Shown: in pieces, positions 24,618 through 32,643 of the stretch
Position numbering within the stretch: position 1 is the first letter of the stretch
Layout: the number at the start of each line of letters is the position of its first letter
Source: DASSUW01 sp963803335
GTDB taxonomy: Bacteria; Actinomycetota; Thermoleophilia; Solirubrobacterales; Solirubrobacteraceae
Direction of reading: 5' to 3'
Assembly: GCA_963803335.1 (NCBI GenBank)
Contig: CAWDME010000011.1
Coordinates: 496,001 to 560,000, forward strand
DNA: 64,000 bases
Position numbers and translations under genes: made by a program
The notes under the pieces: generated by a model
What the model saw: only the letters and a program-made list of their open reading frames with translations
The model's database searches: none
What the model was told of the DNA's origin: nothing

Positions 24618-25843
24618 CCTACGACCTGGTGGTGCGCGGCGCGCGTGTCGAAGGCGCGCTCGTCGACCTCGCGATCGCCGGCGAGCGGATCGCCGCCATC
24701 GGCGGCCCGTTCGCGGCGGCGGCGGAGCTCGACGCCGGCGGCCGGCTCGTCGCGCCCGCCTTCGTGCAGCCGCACATCCACCTCGACAAGGTGCTCACGG
24801 GGCCGCTGCTCGGGCCGAACCGCACGGGCACGCTGGCCGAGGCGATCGCGCTCTCGCACGCCGTCAAGCGCGCCGCCACGGTCGAGGAGATCCGCGCGCG
24901 CGCCGGCCGCGTCATCCGCGCCGCGGTGATCGCGGGCACGACCGCGATCCGCTCGCACGTCGACGTCGACACGATCGGCGGCCTGAAGGGCCTGCGCGGC
25001 GTGGCGGCGGCGCGCGACGATCACGCCGACCTCTGCAGCGTCCAGCTCGTCGCGTTCCCGCAGGAGGGCATCTGGCGCGACCCGGGCACCGACGTGCTGA
25101 TGGTCGAGGCGATGCGCGAGGACGCGGACGTCGTCGGCGGCATGCCGCACTGGGAGGACGGGCTCGACGCCGCGCGGCGCCACATCGCGTTCTGCCTCCA
25201 GCTCGCCGTAGAGAACGACGCCGACGTCGACATGCACGTCGACGAGACCGACGATCCGTACTGGCGCTCGTTCGAGCTGCTGATCGAGGAGGCCGAGCGG
25301 CGCGAGTGGGGCGAGCGCACGACCGCCGGGCACGTGTGCGCGATGGCCGCGTGGGAGGACGACTACGCGGCGGCGGTGATTGCGCGCGCTGCGGCCGCCG
25401 GCGTGATGGTCGCCACCAACCCGCCGACCAACCTGATGCTCCAGGGCCGCGGCGACGCCGAGCCGCGGCGCCGCGGCATCCCGCGCGTGAAGGAGCTGCT
25501 GGCCGCCGGGGTCGTACTGGGCGCCGGCCAGGACTGCGTCGACGACGCGTTCTATCCGTTCGGCAGTGCCGACCCGCTGCAGGTCGCGCTGATCGTCGCC
25601 CACGCGGCGCAGCTCGGCACGCCGGACGAGATCGCCGCGGCGGTGCGGATGGTCACGGCCGGCGCCGCCCGGCTGCTGCGGCTGCCCGACTACGGGATCG
25701 CGCCGGGCGCGCGCGCCGATCTCGTCGTGCTCGACGCCGAGACCGAGCGCGACGCGCTACGCGAGCAAGCGGCCCGCCGCTGGGTGCTGCACGGCGGCCG
25801 CGTCGTCGCCGAGACGGTCGTGGAGCAACGACTGCACAGATGA
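24614..25843 (+). CDS. Amidohydrolase, cytosine-deaminase-like
   Basis: 409 residues, GTG start overlapping by 4 bp. Metal-site motifs follow the CodA pattern: QPHIHLDKVL, SHVDVD, DMHVDETDD, TAGHVCAM and GQDCVDDAFYPFG. The family deaminates cytosine, isoguanine, creatinine or triazines. With the nucleobase permease in the same operon, a pyrimidine, purine or related ring is the likely substrate. The stop codon lies inside the arm of a terminator hairpin shared with the convergent gene. Confidence 0.87.
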   Translation: MTYDLVVRGARVEGALVDLAIAGERIAAIGGPFAAAAELDAGGRLVAPAFVQPHIHLDKVLTGPLLGPNRTGTLAEAIALSHAVKRAATVEEIRARAGRVIRAAVIAGTTAIRSHVDVDTIGGLKGLRGVAAARDDHADLCSVQLVAFPQEGIWRDPGTDVLMVEAMREDADVVGGMPHWEDGLDAARRHIAFCLQLAVENDADVDMHVDETDDPYWRSFELLIEEAERREWGERTTAGHVCAMAAWEDDYAAAVIARAAAAGVMVATNPPTNLMLQGRGDAEPRRRGIPRVKELLAAGVVLGAGQDCVDDAFYPFGSADPLQVALIVAHAAQLGTPDEIAAAVRMVTAGAARLLRLPDYGIAPGARADLVVLDAETERDALREQAARRWVLHGGRVVAETVVEQRLHR

Positions 25844-25903
25844 GTGATTCCTGCGCCGCGGGACGCGCCCAGGCGGGTGCGTGGGTCGCGGAATCACTCA
25901 TCT
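25838..25903. terminator. Bidirectional terminator containing both stop codons
   Basis: Perfect 14-bp arms, AGATGAGTGATTCC (25838-25851) and its complement (25890-25903), with further inner pairing. The left arm holds the TGA of the deaminase-like gene and the right arm holds most of the TAG of the convergent GCS2 gene, so one hairpin ends both transcripts. Confidence 0.75.
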
Positions 25904-27050
25904 AGCAGGGCACGACCACCTCGGCGGCGTAGGCGCCGGCGAGCGTCGCCGTGACGTCGCGCAGGCTGCCTTCCGCCGCCAGCGCGCGCTGGCGCGCCGC
26001 GCCGCTGCAGCCCGCCAGGCGCCGCGCCCCGGCGAGCTCGTGCTCGCAGCCGAGCCGCTCGCCGTGGGGTGCGCACGCGTCGAGCGTCCGCACGAGCTGG
26101 TCGACGGCCGGGATGCGCTCGCCGGAGCGGACGTCGATCAGGTGCGCGTCCACGCCGTCGCGCGCGGCGAGGAAGCGGTTCTCCGCGATCACCTCGACGT
26201 TGTCGGCGGGCGCGTCCGGACGCTCGAGCTCGAGGCTCGCCAGCGACTGGATCAGCGCCGCGAGCGCGGCGACGTCCTCCACCGCGGTCTGGCCGTCCAT
26301 CACCCGCACCTCCACGGTGCCAAGGCGCGGCTGCAGGCGGACGTCCCACCACAGGAACGACGGGTCGGCGATCGCGCCCGAGCGCACCAGCAGGTCGACG
26401 GTCGCGAACCAGTCCCAGTAACCGGCGAACGTGCGCGGCACGCCGGAGCGCGGGAACGCATCGAACAGCGTCGTGCGGGTCGAGGCGAAGCCGGTGTCCG
26501 TCCCCTTCCAGAACGGCGAGTTGGCCGACAGCGCGAGCAGCAGCGGCAGGTGCGCGCGCAGGCGGTTGAGGAGCCGGATCGCGGCCGCCGGCGTCGGCAC
26601 GCCGACGTGGACGTGCGTCGCGAGCGTCGGCTCGCGGCGCGCAAGCACGCGCATCGACTCGCTGATGTCGCGGTAGCGGGGATGGGTCGAGACGACCGTG
26701 TCCTCCGCCACCGCCCATGGATGCGTGCCGGCAACCGCGGCGCGCAGGCCGTGCTCGCCCAGCACGCTCGCCATCCGGCCGCGCAGGTCGGCGAGCTCGA
26801 CGGCCGCGTCCGCGACGCGCTCGTGCACGCCCGTCGTGACCTCCATCACGGCCGCGTGCGTCTCGAGCGTCACGCGCTCGCGCAGGTCCGGCGGGAGGTC
26901 GATGACCACCTCGTCGGCCTGGAACGCGAGCGACCAGTCGAGCGGGTCGAGGAGCATGAACTCCTCCTCGATGCCGATCGTCAGCTCGCCGGCGCCGGCC
27001 CGCCATGCCGACCATTCGAAGACATCCAGGGGACTTCTCGTTGTGCTCAT
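25902..27050 (-). CDS. Carboxylate-amine ligase, GCS2/YbdK family
   Basis: 382 residues. The family motifs IGIEEEFMLLD, EVTTGVHE, THVHVGVP and the central EVRVMDGQTAV are present. Members are ATP-dependent weak glutamate-cysteine ligases or related peptide-bond-forming enzymes. The gene stands alone between two plus-strand operons. No neighbouring gene gives its true substrate. Confidence 0.88.
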   Translation of the reverse strand: MSTTRSPLDVFEWSAWRAGAGELTIGIEEEFMLLDPLDWSLAFQADEVVIDLPPDLRERVTLETHAAVMEVTTGVHERVADAAVELADLRGRMASVLGEHGLRAAVAGTHPWAVAEDTVVSTHPRYRDISESMRVLARREPTLATHVHVGVPTPAAAIRLLNRLRAHLPLLLALSANSPFWKGTDTGFASTRTTLFDAFPRSGVPRTFAGYWDWFATVDLLVRSGAIADPSFLWWDVRLQPRLGTVEVRVMDGQTAVEDVAALAALIQSLASLELERPDAPADNVEVIAENRFLAARDGVDAHLIDVRSGERIPAVDQLVRTLDACAPHGERLGCEHELAGARRLAGCSGAARQRALAAEGSLRDVTATLAGAYAAEVVVPC

Positions 27051-27173
27051 GCGGGTCGCCGCCTCTCAGTTCGCCGCCGTCAGAGGTGCCGGCCAAGACG
27101 GCGATGCGGGGGTGGTGACGGGGATCTACGCGCCAGGACGCAGGAGCGTTCGACGCCCGTACGATGTCTGCCC

Positions 27174-28031
27174 GTGAGGGCAGACTTGCTCGTCGAGACC
27201 GCCGGCGCGGTCGCGACCTTCACGCTCAACCGGCCGGAGCGGCTGAACGCCGTCACGCCCGGCATGGTCGACGAGCTCGATGCCGCGCTGGCGGCGGCGC
27301 TCGACGACGACGCGGTGCGGGTGATCCGGCTGCGGGGCGCCGGGCGCGCCTTCTGCGCCGGCTACGACCTCGACTGGGCGGCCGCGGCGATGCGCGACGG
27401 TGACCTCGCCGGCCCGTGGGACCCGGCGGCCGATCACCGGTTGCTGAGCCGCTTCGTGAACAGCTACATGGCGCTGTGGCGATCGCCGAAGCCGGTCGTC
27501 GCGCAGGTCCACGGCGTGTGCGTCGGCGGCGGCTCGGACCTCGCGCTGTGCGCGGACCTGATCGTGTGCGCGGACTCGGCGCTGATCGGCTACCCGCCGG
27601 CGCGCGTGTGGGGCTCCCCGACGACCGCGATGTGGTTCCACCGGCTCGGGCTCGAGCGCGCGAAGCGACTGCTGCTGACGGGCGACCCGATGGACGGCGC
27701 GACGGCGGCCGAGTGGGGGTTCGCGTGCGGCGCCTATCCGGCCGACCGGCTCGACGCCGCGGCGCTCGCGCTGTGCGAGCGGATCGCGCGGATCCCCGCC
27801 AACCAGCTCCAGTTCATGAAGATGCTCGTCAACAGCGCGGTCGAGCAGCAGGGCCTGGCGGTGACGCAGACGCTCGGGACGCTGCTCGACGGCGCGGCCC
27901 GCCATACGCCCGAGGGCAGCGCGTTCTCGCGCGCGGCCGCCGAGGACCTGCAGGTCGCGATCCGCGCGCGCGACGAGGCGTTCGGCGACTACGGGTTCGG
28001 CACGCGCACGGTGCGCGACCCGCTCGCCTGA
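27174..28031 (+). CDS. Enoyl-CoA hydratase/isomerase (crotonase) family protein
   Basis: 285 residues, GTG start. The oxyanion-hole regions are visible: GRAFCAGYDLDWA and HGVCVGGGSDLALCADL. The first glutamate of classical hydratases is replaced by Ser/Asp in the second motif, so it may not be a simple hydratase. It lies between a minus-strand GCS2 ligase and a convergent dienelactone hydrolase, with a palindromic hairpin at its stop. Confidence 0.87.
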   Translation: MRADLLVETAGAVATFTLNRPERLNAVTPGMVDELDAALAAALDDDAVRVIRLRGAGRAFCAGYDLDWAAAAMRDGDLAGPWDPAADHRLLSRFVNSYMALWRSPKPVVAQVHGVCVGGGSDLALCADLIVCADSALIGYPPARVWGSPTTAMWFHRLGLERAKRLLLTGDPMDGATAAEWGFACGAYPADRLDAAALALCERIARIPANQLQFMKMLVNSAVEQQGLAVTQTLGTLLDGAARHTPEGSAFSRAAAEDLQVAIRARDEAFGDYGFGTRTVRDPLA

Positions 28032-28042
28032 GTCAGGCGAGC
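28022..28042. terminator. Palindromic hairpin between convergent genes
   Basis: A perfect 21-bp palindrome with 10-bp arms (28022-28031 and 28033-28042) covers the crotonase stop codon and the space to the dienelactone hydrolase end. As RNA it forms a short stem of about 8 bp on either strand. Confidence 0.5.
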
Positions 28043-28049
28043 CGCGTCG

Positions 28050-28793
28050 TCAGCCCAGCGCGTTGCGGAACAGCGCGACGGTCTTGGCCAGCGCCTGGTC
28101 GGTCGCCTCGGGGTCGTAGCGGGCGCCGACGTCGCGCCCGAACGCGTGCTCGGCGTCGTACAGGCTCCAGATGAAGTCGACGCCGGACTCCTGCAGCCCG
28201 TGGTGGATCGTCTCGCGACCGTCCTCGGGCGTGTGTGGGTCGCGGGTGCCGAAGATCATCAGCAGCTTGCCGCGGATCTCGGCGGCGCGTGCGAGCGAGC
28301 CGGCGTCCGGGTCGGCGCCGAGCTTGCCGTCGTGCAGACCGGTCGCGTACCAGCAGGCGGTGGCGCGGACCTGCGGGTCCATCGCGGCGCGGAACGCGAG
28401 GTGGCCGCCGGTGCAGTGGCCGGCGGCGCCGATCACGTCCACGTCCTCGTGGCCGGCGAGGTACGCGAGCAGCGCGCGGATGTCGGCGTCGAAGTCGGCC
28501 ACGGGCGTCGCCTCCGCGTCGGCCTGGCCGCGGACCTTGCCTTCGTCGTCGAACCCCAGCACCGTGCCTGACGGCTCGATGCGGTGGTAGATCTCCGGCG
28601 CGGCGACGACGAAGCCGTAGCCGGCGAGTCGCACGCACCACCGGAGCGTCGCGTCGGTGAGCTGGAAGATGTCCGAGTAGAACGCGATCGCGGGATGCGG
28701 CCCGGGCGCCCGCGGCGCGGCGACGAACGTCCGCATCTGGCGTCCATCGACCGGCACGTCGACGTACTCGCGCGAGACGACCACGGCGGGCAC
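28050..28793 (-). CDS. Dienelactone hydrolase-family alpha/beta hydrolase
   Basis: 247 residues from GTG 28793; GTG 28784 is also possible, and any longer start would read through the intergenic repeat. The nucleophile motif is GHCTGGHLAF (Cys in place of Ser, as in true dienelactone hydrolases), with acid in IFGTRDPHTPEDG and His in AEHAFGRD. It should hydrolyse lactones or related esters in the cytoplasm. Convergent with the crotonase gene. Confidence 0.88.
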   Translation of the reverse strand: MPAVVVSREYVDVPVDGRQMRTFVAAPRAPGPHPAIAFYSDIFQLTDATLRWCVRLAGYGFVVAAPEIYHRIEPSGTVLGFDDEGKVRGQADAEATPVADFDADIRALLAYLAGHEDVDVIGAAGHCTGGHLAFRAAMDPQVRATACWYATGLHDGKLGADPDAGSLARAAEIRGKLLMIFGTRDPHTPEDGRETIHHGLQESGVDFIWSLYDAEHAFGRDVGARYDPEATDQALAKTVALFRNALG

Positions 28794-28812
28794 TCTAGAC
28801 CGCTCAGGGACT

Positions 28813-29009
28813 CGGCGAACTGCGGCTGGGTAGGGCGGCGAGAGTCCGGCCGCTCCGCGAGGTCCGTGTCGGGAAATGGTCGCTATGCGACCGAAAGCCG
28901 ACACGAACCCGGTTCGTGCCGGCTTGTCCACCGCATAGGTGGTCAATCCGTCACGGAGCTCGCCAACGCGGTCGATCCCCCAGCTGCCCTACCCAGCCGC
29001 AGTTGGCCG
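28813..29009. repeat. Dispersed repeat, complete copy with two inverted ends
   Basis: The ends 28813-28836 and 28986-29009 are inverted copies with one mismatch in 24 bp and contain the core GCCCTACCCAGCCGCAGTT. Inside is a two-tier hairpin: outer stem 28865-28872 with 28898-28905, symmetric internal loop GAAAT/GAAAG, inner stem GGTCGC/GCGACC, loop TAT. A second strong hairpin (28897-28923) uses part of the same right arm, so the two cannot form together. A third (CCACC/GGTGG) follows. No protein gene is seen here. Confidence 0.75.
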
Positions 29010-29044
29010 GGACCACGGCGCGCAACCGAGCACGCGTCCGCGCT

Positions 29045-30229
29045 TTAGTCAGGCAGCAAAGGCATCTCCAATCCCCGGTCGCGGCCGAGCAGCACCGCGC
29101 GCGTGATCGCCTCCGAGCCGAACCGCTCGCGCACGTGGTCCATCGCGGCGTCGAGCGCGCGCTGGCGGTCGGGCCCGAGCACGAGCTGGTCGTCCTCCTC
29201 GTCGAGGCCGCTGAACGTGATGCCCATGAGCGTCAGGCCGCGTGCCTGGATCGTCGGCATCGCCGCCGCGAGCAGCCCGCGCAGGGTGGCGAGCAGCGTC
29301 AGCGTCTCGGCGGTCGGCTCCGGCAGCGTGTGCGAGCGGGTCGCGCGCGCGAAGTCGTCGAAGCGCAGGCGCAGCGTGATCGTCCGGCAGATGCGGCCGG
29401 CCTTCCGTAATCGCCCGGCCAATCGGTCGACCAGCCCGACGAGGATCGTGTCCAGCTCCCCGGGCGAGCGCGCTCGGCGGCCGAGCGCCCGCTGCGTCCC
29501 GATCGAGCGGCGACGGCGACCGCGGACCCGGCGGGGGTCGCGATTGTGGGCGAGCGCATGCAGCTGCCGGCCCGCCGCCCGGCCGAGCACCGCGATCAGG
29601 TCTCCTTCGCCGAGCGCCGCCAGCTGCCCGACGGTCGCGAGCCCGCGGGCGTGCAGCTTGCCGGCCGTGACCGGGCCGACGCCCCACAGCCGCTCGACCG
29701 GCAGCGGGTGCAGGAAGGCCAGCTCCTCGCCGGCCGGGACGACCAGCAGCCCGTCGGGCTTCGCGACCGCGCTCGCGACCTTGGCGAGGTGCTTCGTCGT
29801 CGCCACCCCGACCGTGATCGGCAGCCCGACCTCCTCGCGCACGCGCGCCCGCAGCCGGGCGGCGATCGCCTCCGGCGAGCCGGCGATCCGCCGCATGCCG
29901 CGCACGTCGAGGAACGCCTCGTCGATCGAGATGCCCTCCACCAGCGGTGTCGTGTCCCGGAAGATCTCGAACACCGCCTTGCTCGCCTCCGAGTACGCCT
30001 CCATCCGCGGCTTGACGATCACCGCGTCGGGGCAGAGCCGCCGCGCCCGCCAGCCGCCCATGGCGCTGTGCACGCCGCACGCCTTCGCCTCATAGCTGCA
30101 GGCGAGAACGACGCCCCCGCCGACGATCACCGGCCGGCCGAGCAGCTCCGGCGCGTCGCGCTGCTCGACCGACGCGAAGAACGAGTCGAGATCCGCGTGG
30201 AGGATGTTCGCCTCGGGTGACACGAACAC
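29045..30229 (-). CDS. dinB: DNA polymerase IV (Y family)
   Basis: About 394 residues. The catalytic motifs HADLDSFFASVEQ and GISIDEAFLDVRG and the helix-hairpin-helix RLWGVGPVTAGKLHARG are intact. The enzyme copies past damaged bases. Start uncertain: GTG 30229, GTG 30223 or GTG 30274 are all in frame. A perfect LexA-type SOS box (30223-30236) lies over the first two, showing damage-inducible control; if transcription starts close to the box, the short starts are favoured. Confidence 0.93.
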   Translation of the reverse strand: MFVSPEANILHADLDSFFASVEQRDAPELLGRPVIVGGGVVLACSYEAKACGVHSAMGGWRARRLCPDAVIVKPRMEAYSEASKAVFEIFRDTTPLVEGISIDEAFLDVRGMRRIAGSPEAIAARLRARVREEVGLPITVGVATTKHLAKVASAVAKPDGLLVVPAGEELAFLHPLPVERLWGVGPVTAGKLHARGLATVGQLAALGEGDLIAVLGRAAGRQLHALAHNRDPRRVRGRRRRSIGTQRALGRRARSPGELDTILVGLVDRLAGRLRKAGRICRTITLRLRFDDFARATRSHTLPEPTAETLTLLATLRGLLAAAMPTIQARGLTLMGITFSGLDEEDDQLVLGPDRQRALDAAMDHVRERFGSEAITRAVLLGRDRGLEMPLLPD

Positions 30230-30236
30230 ATGTTCG
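30223..30236. promoter_or_regulatory. LexA SOS box at dinB
   Basis: CGAACACATGTTCG is a symmetric site with GAAC-N4-GTTC, matching the Bacillus/mycobacterial SOS-box pattern. It lies at the proposed dinB start and in the 150-bp space divergent from the carbamate kinase operon. Confidence 0.85.
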
Positions 30237-30382
30237 CACCACCCGCGGCGGAACCGCACGACCGAGGAGCCCACTACAGCTCGAGGCCGCGGCGTGCATA
30301 CGCCCAGCGCGCGACGGGTGCTTGCGCGTGCCGCCGGACGAGTTCATGGAGGTCCTCAACCGCCTCGACTAGCCTCCCGCGC

Positions 30383-31315
30383 GTGAGTGAGCGTCTCGTC
30401 GTGGCTCTCGGAGGCAACGCGATCGCGGGTGAGCGGGGAGCGGACCCCGAGTCGCAGCGGATCGCCGTGGAGGGAGCGTGCGAGCAGATCGCCGAGCTGG
30501 TCGCGCACGGGCACGAGGTCGTCATCACGCACGGCAACGGCCCGCAGGTCGGCAACCTGCTGCTCAAGAACGACCTCGCGCGCCACGTCGTGCCGCCGGT
30601 GCCGCTCGATTGGTGCGTCGCGCAGACGCAGGCCACGCTCGGCTTCCTGATCGTCACGGCGATGGAGGCAGCGCTGGGCCGCCGCGGGCTCGAGCGGTTG
30701 ATCAGCACGGTGATCACGCGCGTCCTCGTGGACCGGGACGACCCCGCGTGGGCCACGCCGACCAAGCCGATCGGCCGCTACGTGACCGAAGCGGAGGCAC
30801 AGGAGCGGATCGCCGCCGGCGAGGCGTGGGAGGACCGCGGCGAGCGCGGCTGGCGGCGGGTCGTCGCGTCGCCCGATCCGGTCGAGATCCTCGACCGCGG
30901 CACGATCGAGGCGCTTATCGCCGAGAACGCGATCGTCGTCGCCGCCGGCGGCGGCGGGATCCCGATGGTGCGCGCCCACGACGGCGTGCTGCGCGGCGTC
31001 GAGGCCGTGCTGGACAAGGACCTCACCGGCGCGCTGCTCGCGCGCACGGTCGGCGCCGGCACGTTCCTGATCGCCACCGACGTCGAAGCCGCCGCGGTCC
31101 ACTTCGGGACCCCGGAGCAGGAGTGGCTCGGCGCAGTGGACGCGCAGCGGCTCCGCGAGCTGTTCGACGCCGGCGAGTTCGGCGGCGGCAGCATGGGGCC
31201 GAAGGTGCGCGCCGCGCTGGCCTTCGCCGACAGCGGCGGGCGGTCGGTCATCACGTCGCTCGAGAAGCTGCGCGAGGGTGTCGAGGGAGCGGTGGGGACG
31301 CGGGTGCCGGCATGA
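30383..31315 (+). CDS. arcC: Carbamate kinase
   Basis: 310 residues, the usual length; GTG start. Signature motifs are VVALGGNAIAG, THGNGPQVGNLLLKN and AAGGGGIPMV, with the lysine-containing DKDLTGALLA. It makes ATP and carbamate from carbamoyl phosphate and ADP. It heads an operon with FdrA, DUF1116 and DUF2877 genes, the same company as E. coli YbcF, so it is the catabolic type that gains ATP from purine or ureide breakdown. Confidence 0.94.
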   Translation: MSERLVVALGGNAIAGERGADPESQRIAVEGACEQIAELVAHGHEVVITHGNGPQVGNLLLKNDLARHVVPPVPLDWCVAQTQATLGFLIVTAMEAALGRRGLERLISTVITRVLVDRDDPAWATPTKPIGRYVTEAEAQERIAAGEAWEDRGERGWRRVVASPDPVEILDRGTIEALIAENAIVVAAGGGGIPMVRAHDGVLRGVEAVLDKDLTGALLARTVGAGTFLIATDVEAAAVHFGTPEQEWLGAVDAQRLRELFDAGEFGGGSMGPKVRAALAFADSGGRSVITSLEKLREGVEGAVGTRVPA

Positions 31316-32643
31316 GCGCCGAGCACGTGATCATCAGACGCGGCGCCTACTACGACTCGGTGACGCTGATGCTCGTCTCGCGCGCCGCCTCGCAGGCGAC
31401 CGGCGACGAGGTGTCGGTCGGCATGGCGACGCCGCTGAACCTCGAGTTGCTGGCGGGCCAGGGCTTCACGGTCGAGGACGCCGGCCCGAACGACCTGGTG
31501 ATCGCCATCCGCGGGGCCGACATCGACGCAGCCGTCGCGGCGGTCGACGAGGAGCTGGCGAAGAAGGGCACGTCGTCCGGTCCCGTCGAGCGCGCGGCCG
31601 CACGCTCGCTGGCCGCCGCTGCCCGTCGCGACGACGGCCTCAGCCTCGCCTTCCTGTCGATCCCCGGTGAGCACGTCGCGCACGAGGCCGCCGCGGCGCT
31701 CGAGGCCGGCCTGCACGTCTTCTGCTTCTCCGACGGCGTCAGCCTGGACGTCGAGGCGGCGCTCAAGCGCCGCGCCGTCGAGCGCGACCTGCTGTTCCTC
31801 GGGGCCGACTGCGGCACCGCGATCATCGACGGCATCGCGCTCGGCTTCGCCAACGCGGTCGAGCGCGGGCCCGTGGGGATCGTCGGCGCGTCCGGCACCG
31901 GAACCCAGGAGGTCTGCTGCCTGCTCGACGCGGCGGGGATCGGCGTCTCGCACGCGATCGGCGTCGGCGGCCGCGACACGACGGCGACGGTCGGCGGGCT
32001 GATGATGCGGCGGGGGCTCGAGCTGCTCGCGCACGACGATGGGACGCGGGCGATCGTCGTGGTCTCCAAGCCGCCCGACCCCGATGTGGCGCGGGAGATC
32101 GAGCGCGCCGCCGAGGCCACCGGCAAGCCGGTCGTGCTCGGCTTCGACCTCACGCTCGAGGCGGCCGCCGCCCGCGCGGCGGAGCTCGTCGGCGGCGCGC
32201 TTCCGCAGTTCGAGGAGCGACTCGAGCGCGCGCCCGCCAGGGGCGAGGTGCGCGGCCTCTACAGCGGCGGCACGCTGTGCGGCGAAGCGGAGAGGATCGT
32301 CGGCCACGGCACGTTCACCGACTTCGGCGACGACGAGTACACGCAGGGCCGCGCGCACCCGATGATCGACCAGTCGCTGCGGCTCGAGCACCTCGCCGCG
32401 GCGACCGAGCCGGTGCTGCTGCTCGACGTCGTGCTCGGCTACGGCGCCCATCCCGACCCGGCGGCCGAGCTGGCGCCGGCGATCGCCGCCAAGGACGCGC
32501 ACGTGATCGTCGCGCTGTGTGGCGCAGCCAACGATCCGCAGGGGCTGGAGCAGCAGCGCGCCCAGCTCGAGGAGGCCGGCGCCGTCGTCACGCGCAGCAA
32601 CGCCCACGCGGCGCGACTGGCGAAGGAGGCCGCCGGTGGCTGA
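31312..32643 (+). CDS. fdrA: FdrA-family protein (oxamate carbamoyltransferase component)
   Basis: 443 residues, 4-bp overlap with the carbamate kinase gene. It has succinyl-CoA-synthetase-like domains: GIVGASGTGTQEVCCLL with a CoA-ligase-like loop, GVGGRDTTATVGG, and the C-terminal LDVVLGYGAHPDPA. E. coli FdrA with YlbE and YlbF has been reported as the oxamate carbamoyltransferase that turns oxalurate into oxamate and carbamoyl phosphate. All three partners occur here in the same order, so that role is likely. Confidence 0.88.
   Translation: MSAEHVIIRRGAYYDSVTLMLVSRAASQATGDEVSVGMATPLNLELLAGQGFTVEDAGPNDLVIAIRGADIDAAVAAVDEELAKKGTSSGPVERAAARSLAAAARRDDGLSLAFLSIPGEHVAHEAAAALEAGLHVFCFSDGVSLDVEAALKRRAVERDLLFLGADCGTAIIDGIALGFANAVERGPVGIVGASGTGTQEVCCLLDAAGIGVSHAIGVGGRDTTATVGGLMMRRGLELLAHDDGTRAIVVVSKPPDPDVAREIERAAEATGKPVVLGFDLTLEAAAARAAELVGGALPQFEERLERAPARGEVRGLYSGGTLCGEAERIVGHGTFTDFGDDEYTQGRAHPMIDQSLRLEHLAAATEPVLLLDVVLGYGAHPDPAAELAPAIAAKDAHVIVALCGAANDPQGLEQQRAQLEEAGAVVTRSNAHAARLAKEAAGG

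Noticed and set aside
19010..25843. Aerobic CO dehydrogenase operon
   Set aside because: CoxG, M and S type genes are present, but the large subunit is missing and the permease and deaminase genes point to nucleobases instead.
28794..28946. N-terminal extension of the dienelactone hydrolase
   Set aside because: These codons lie in the dispersed repeat; the conserved hydrolase begins after GTG 28793.
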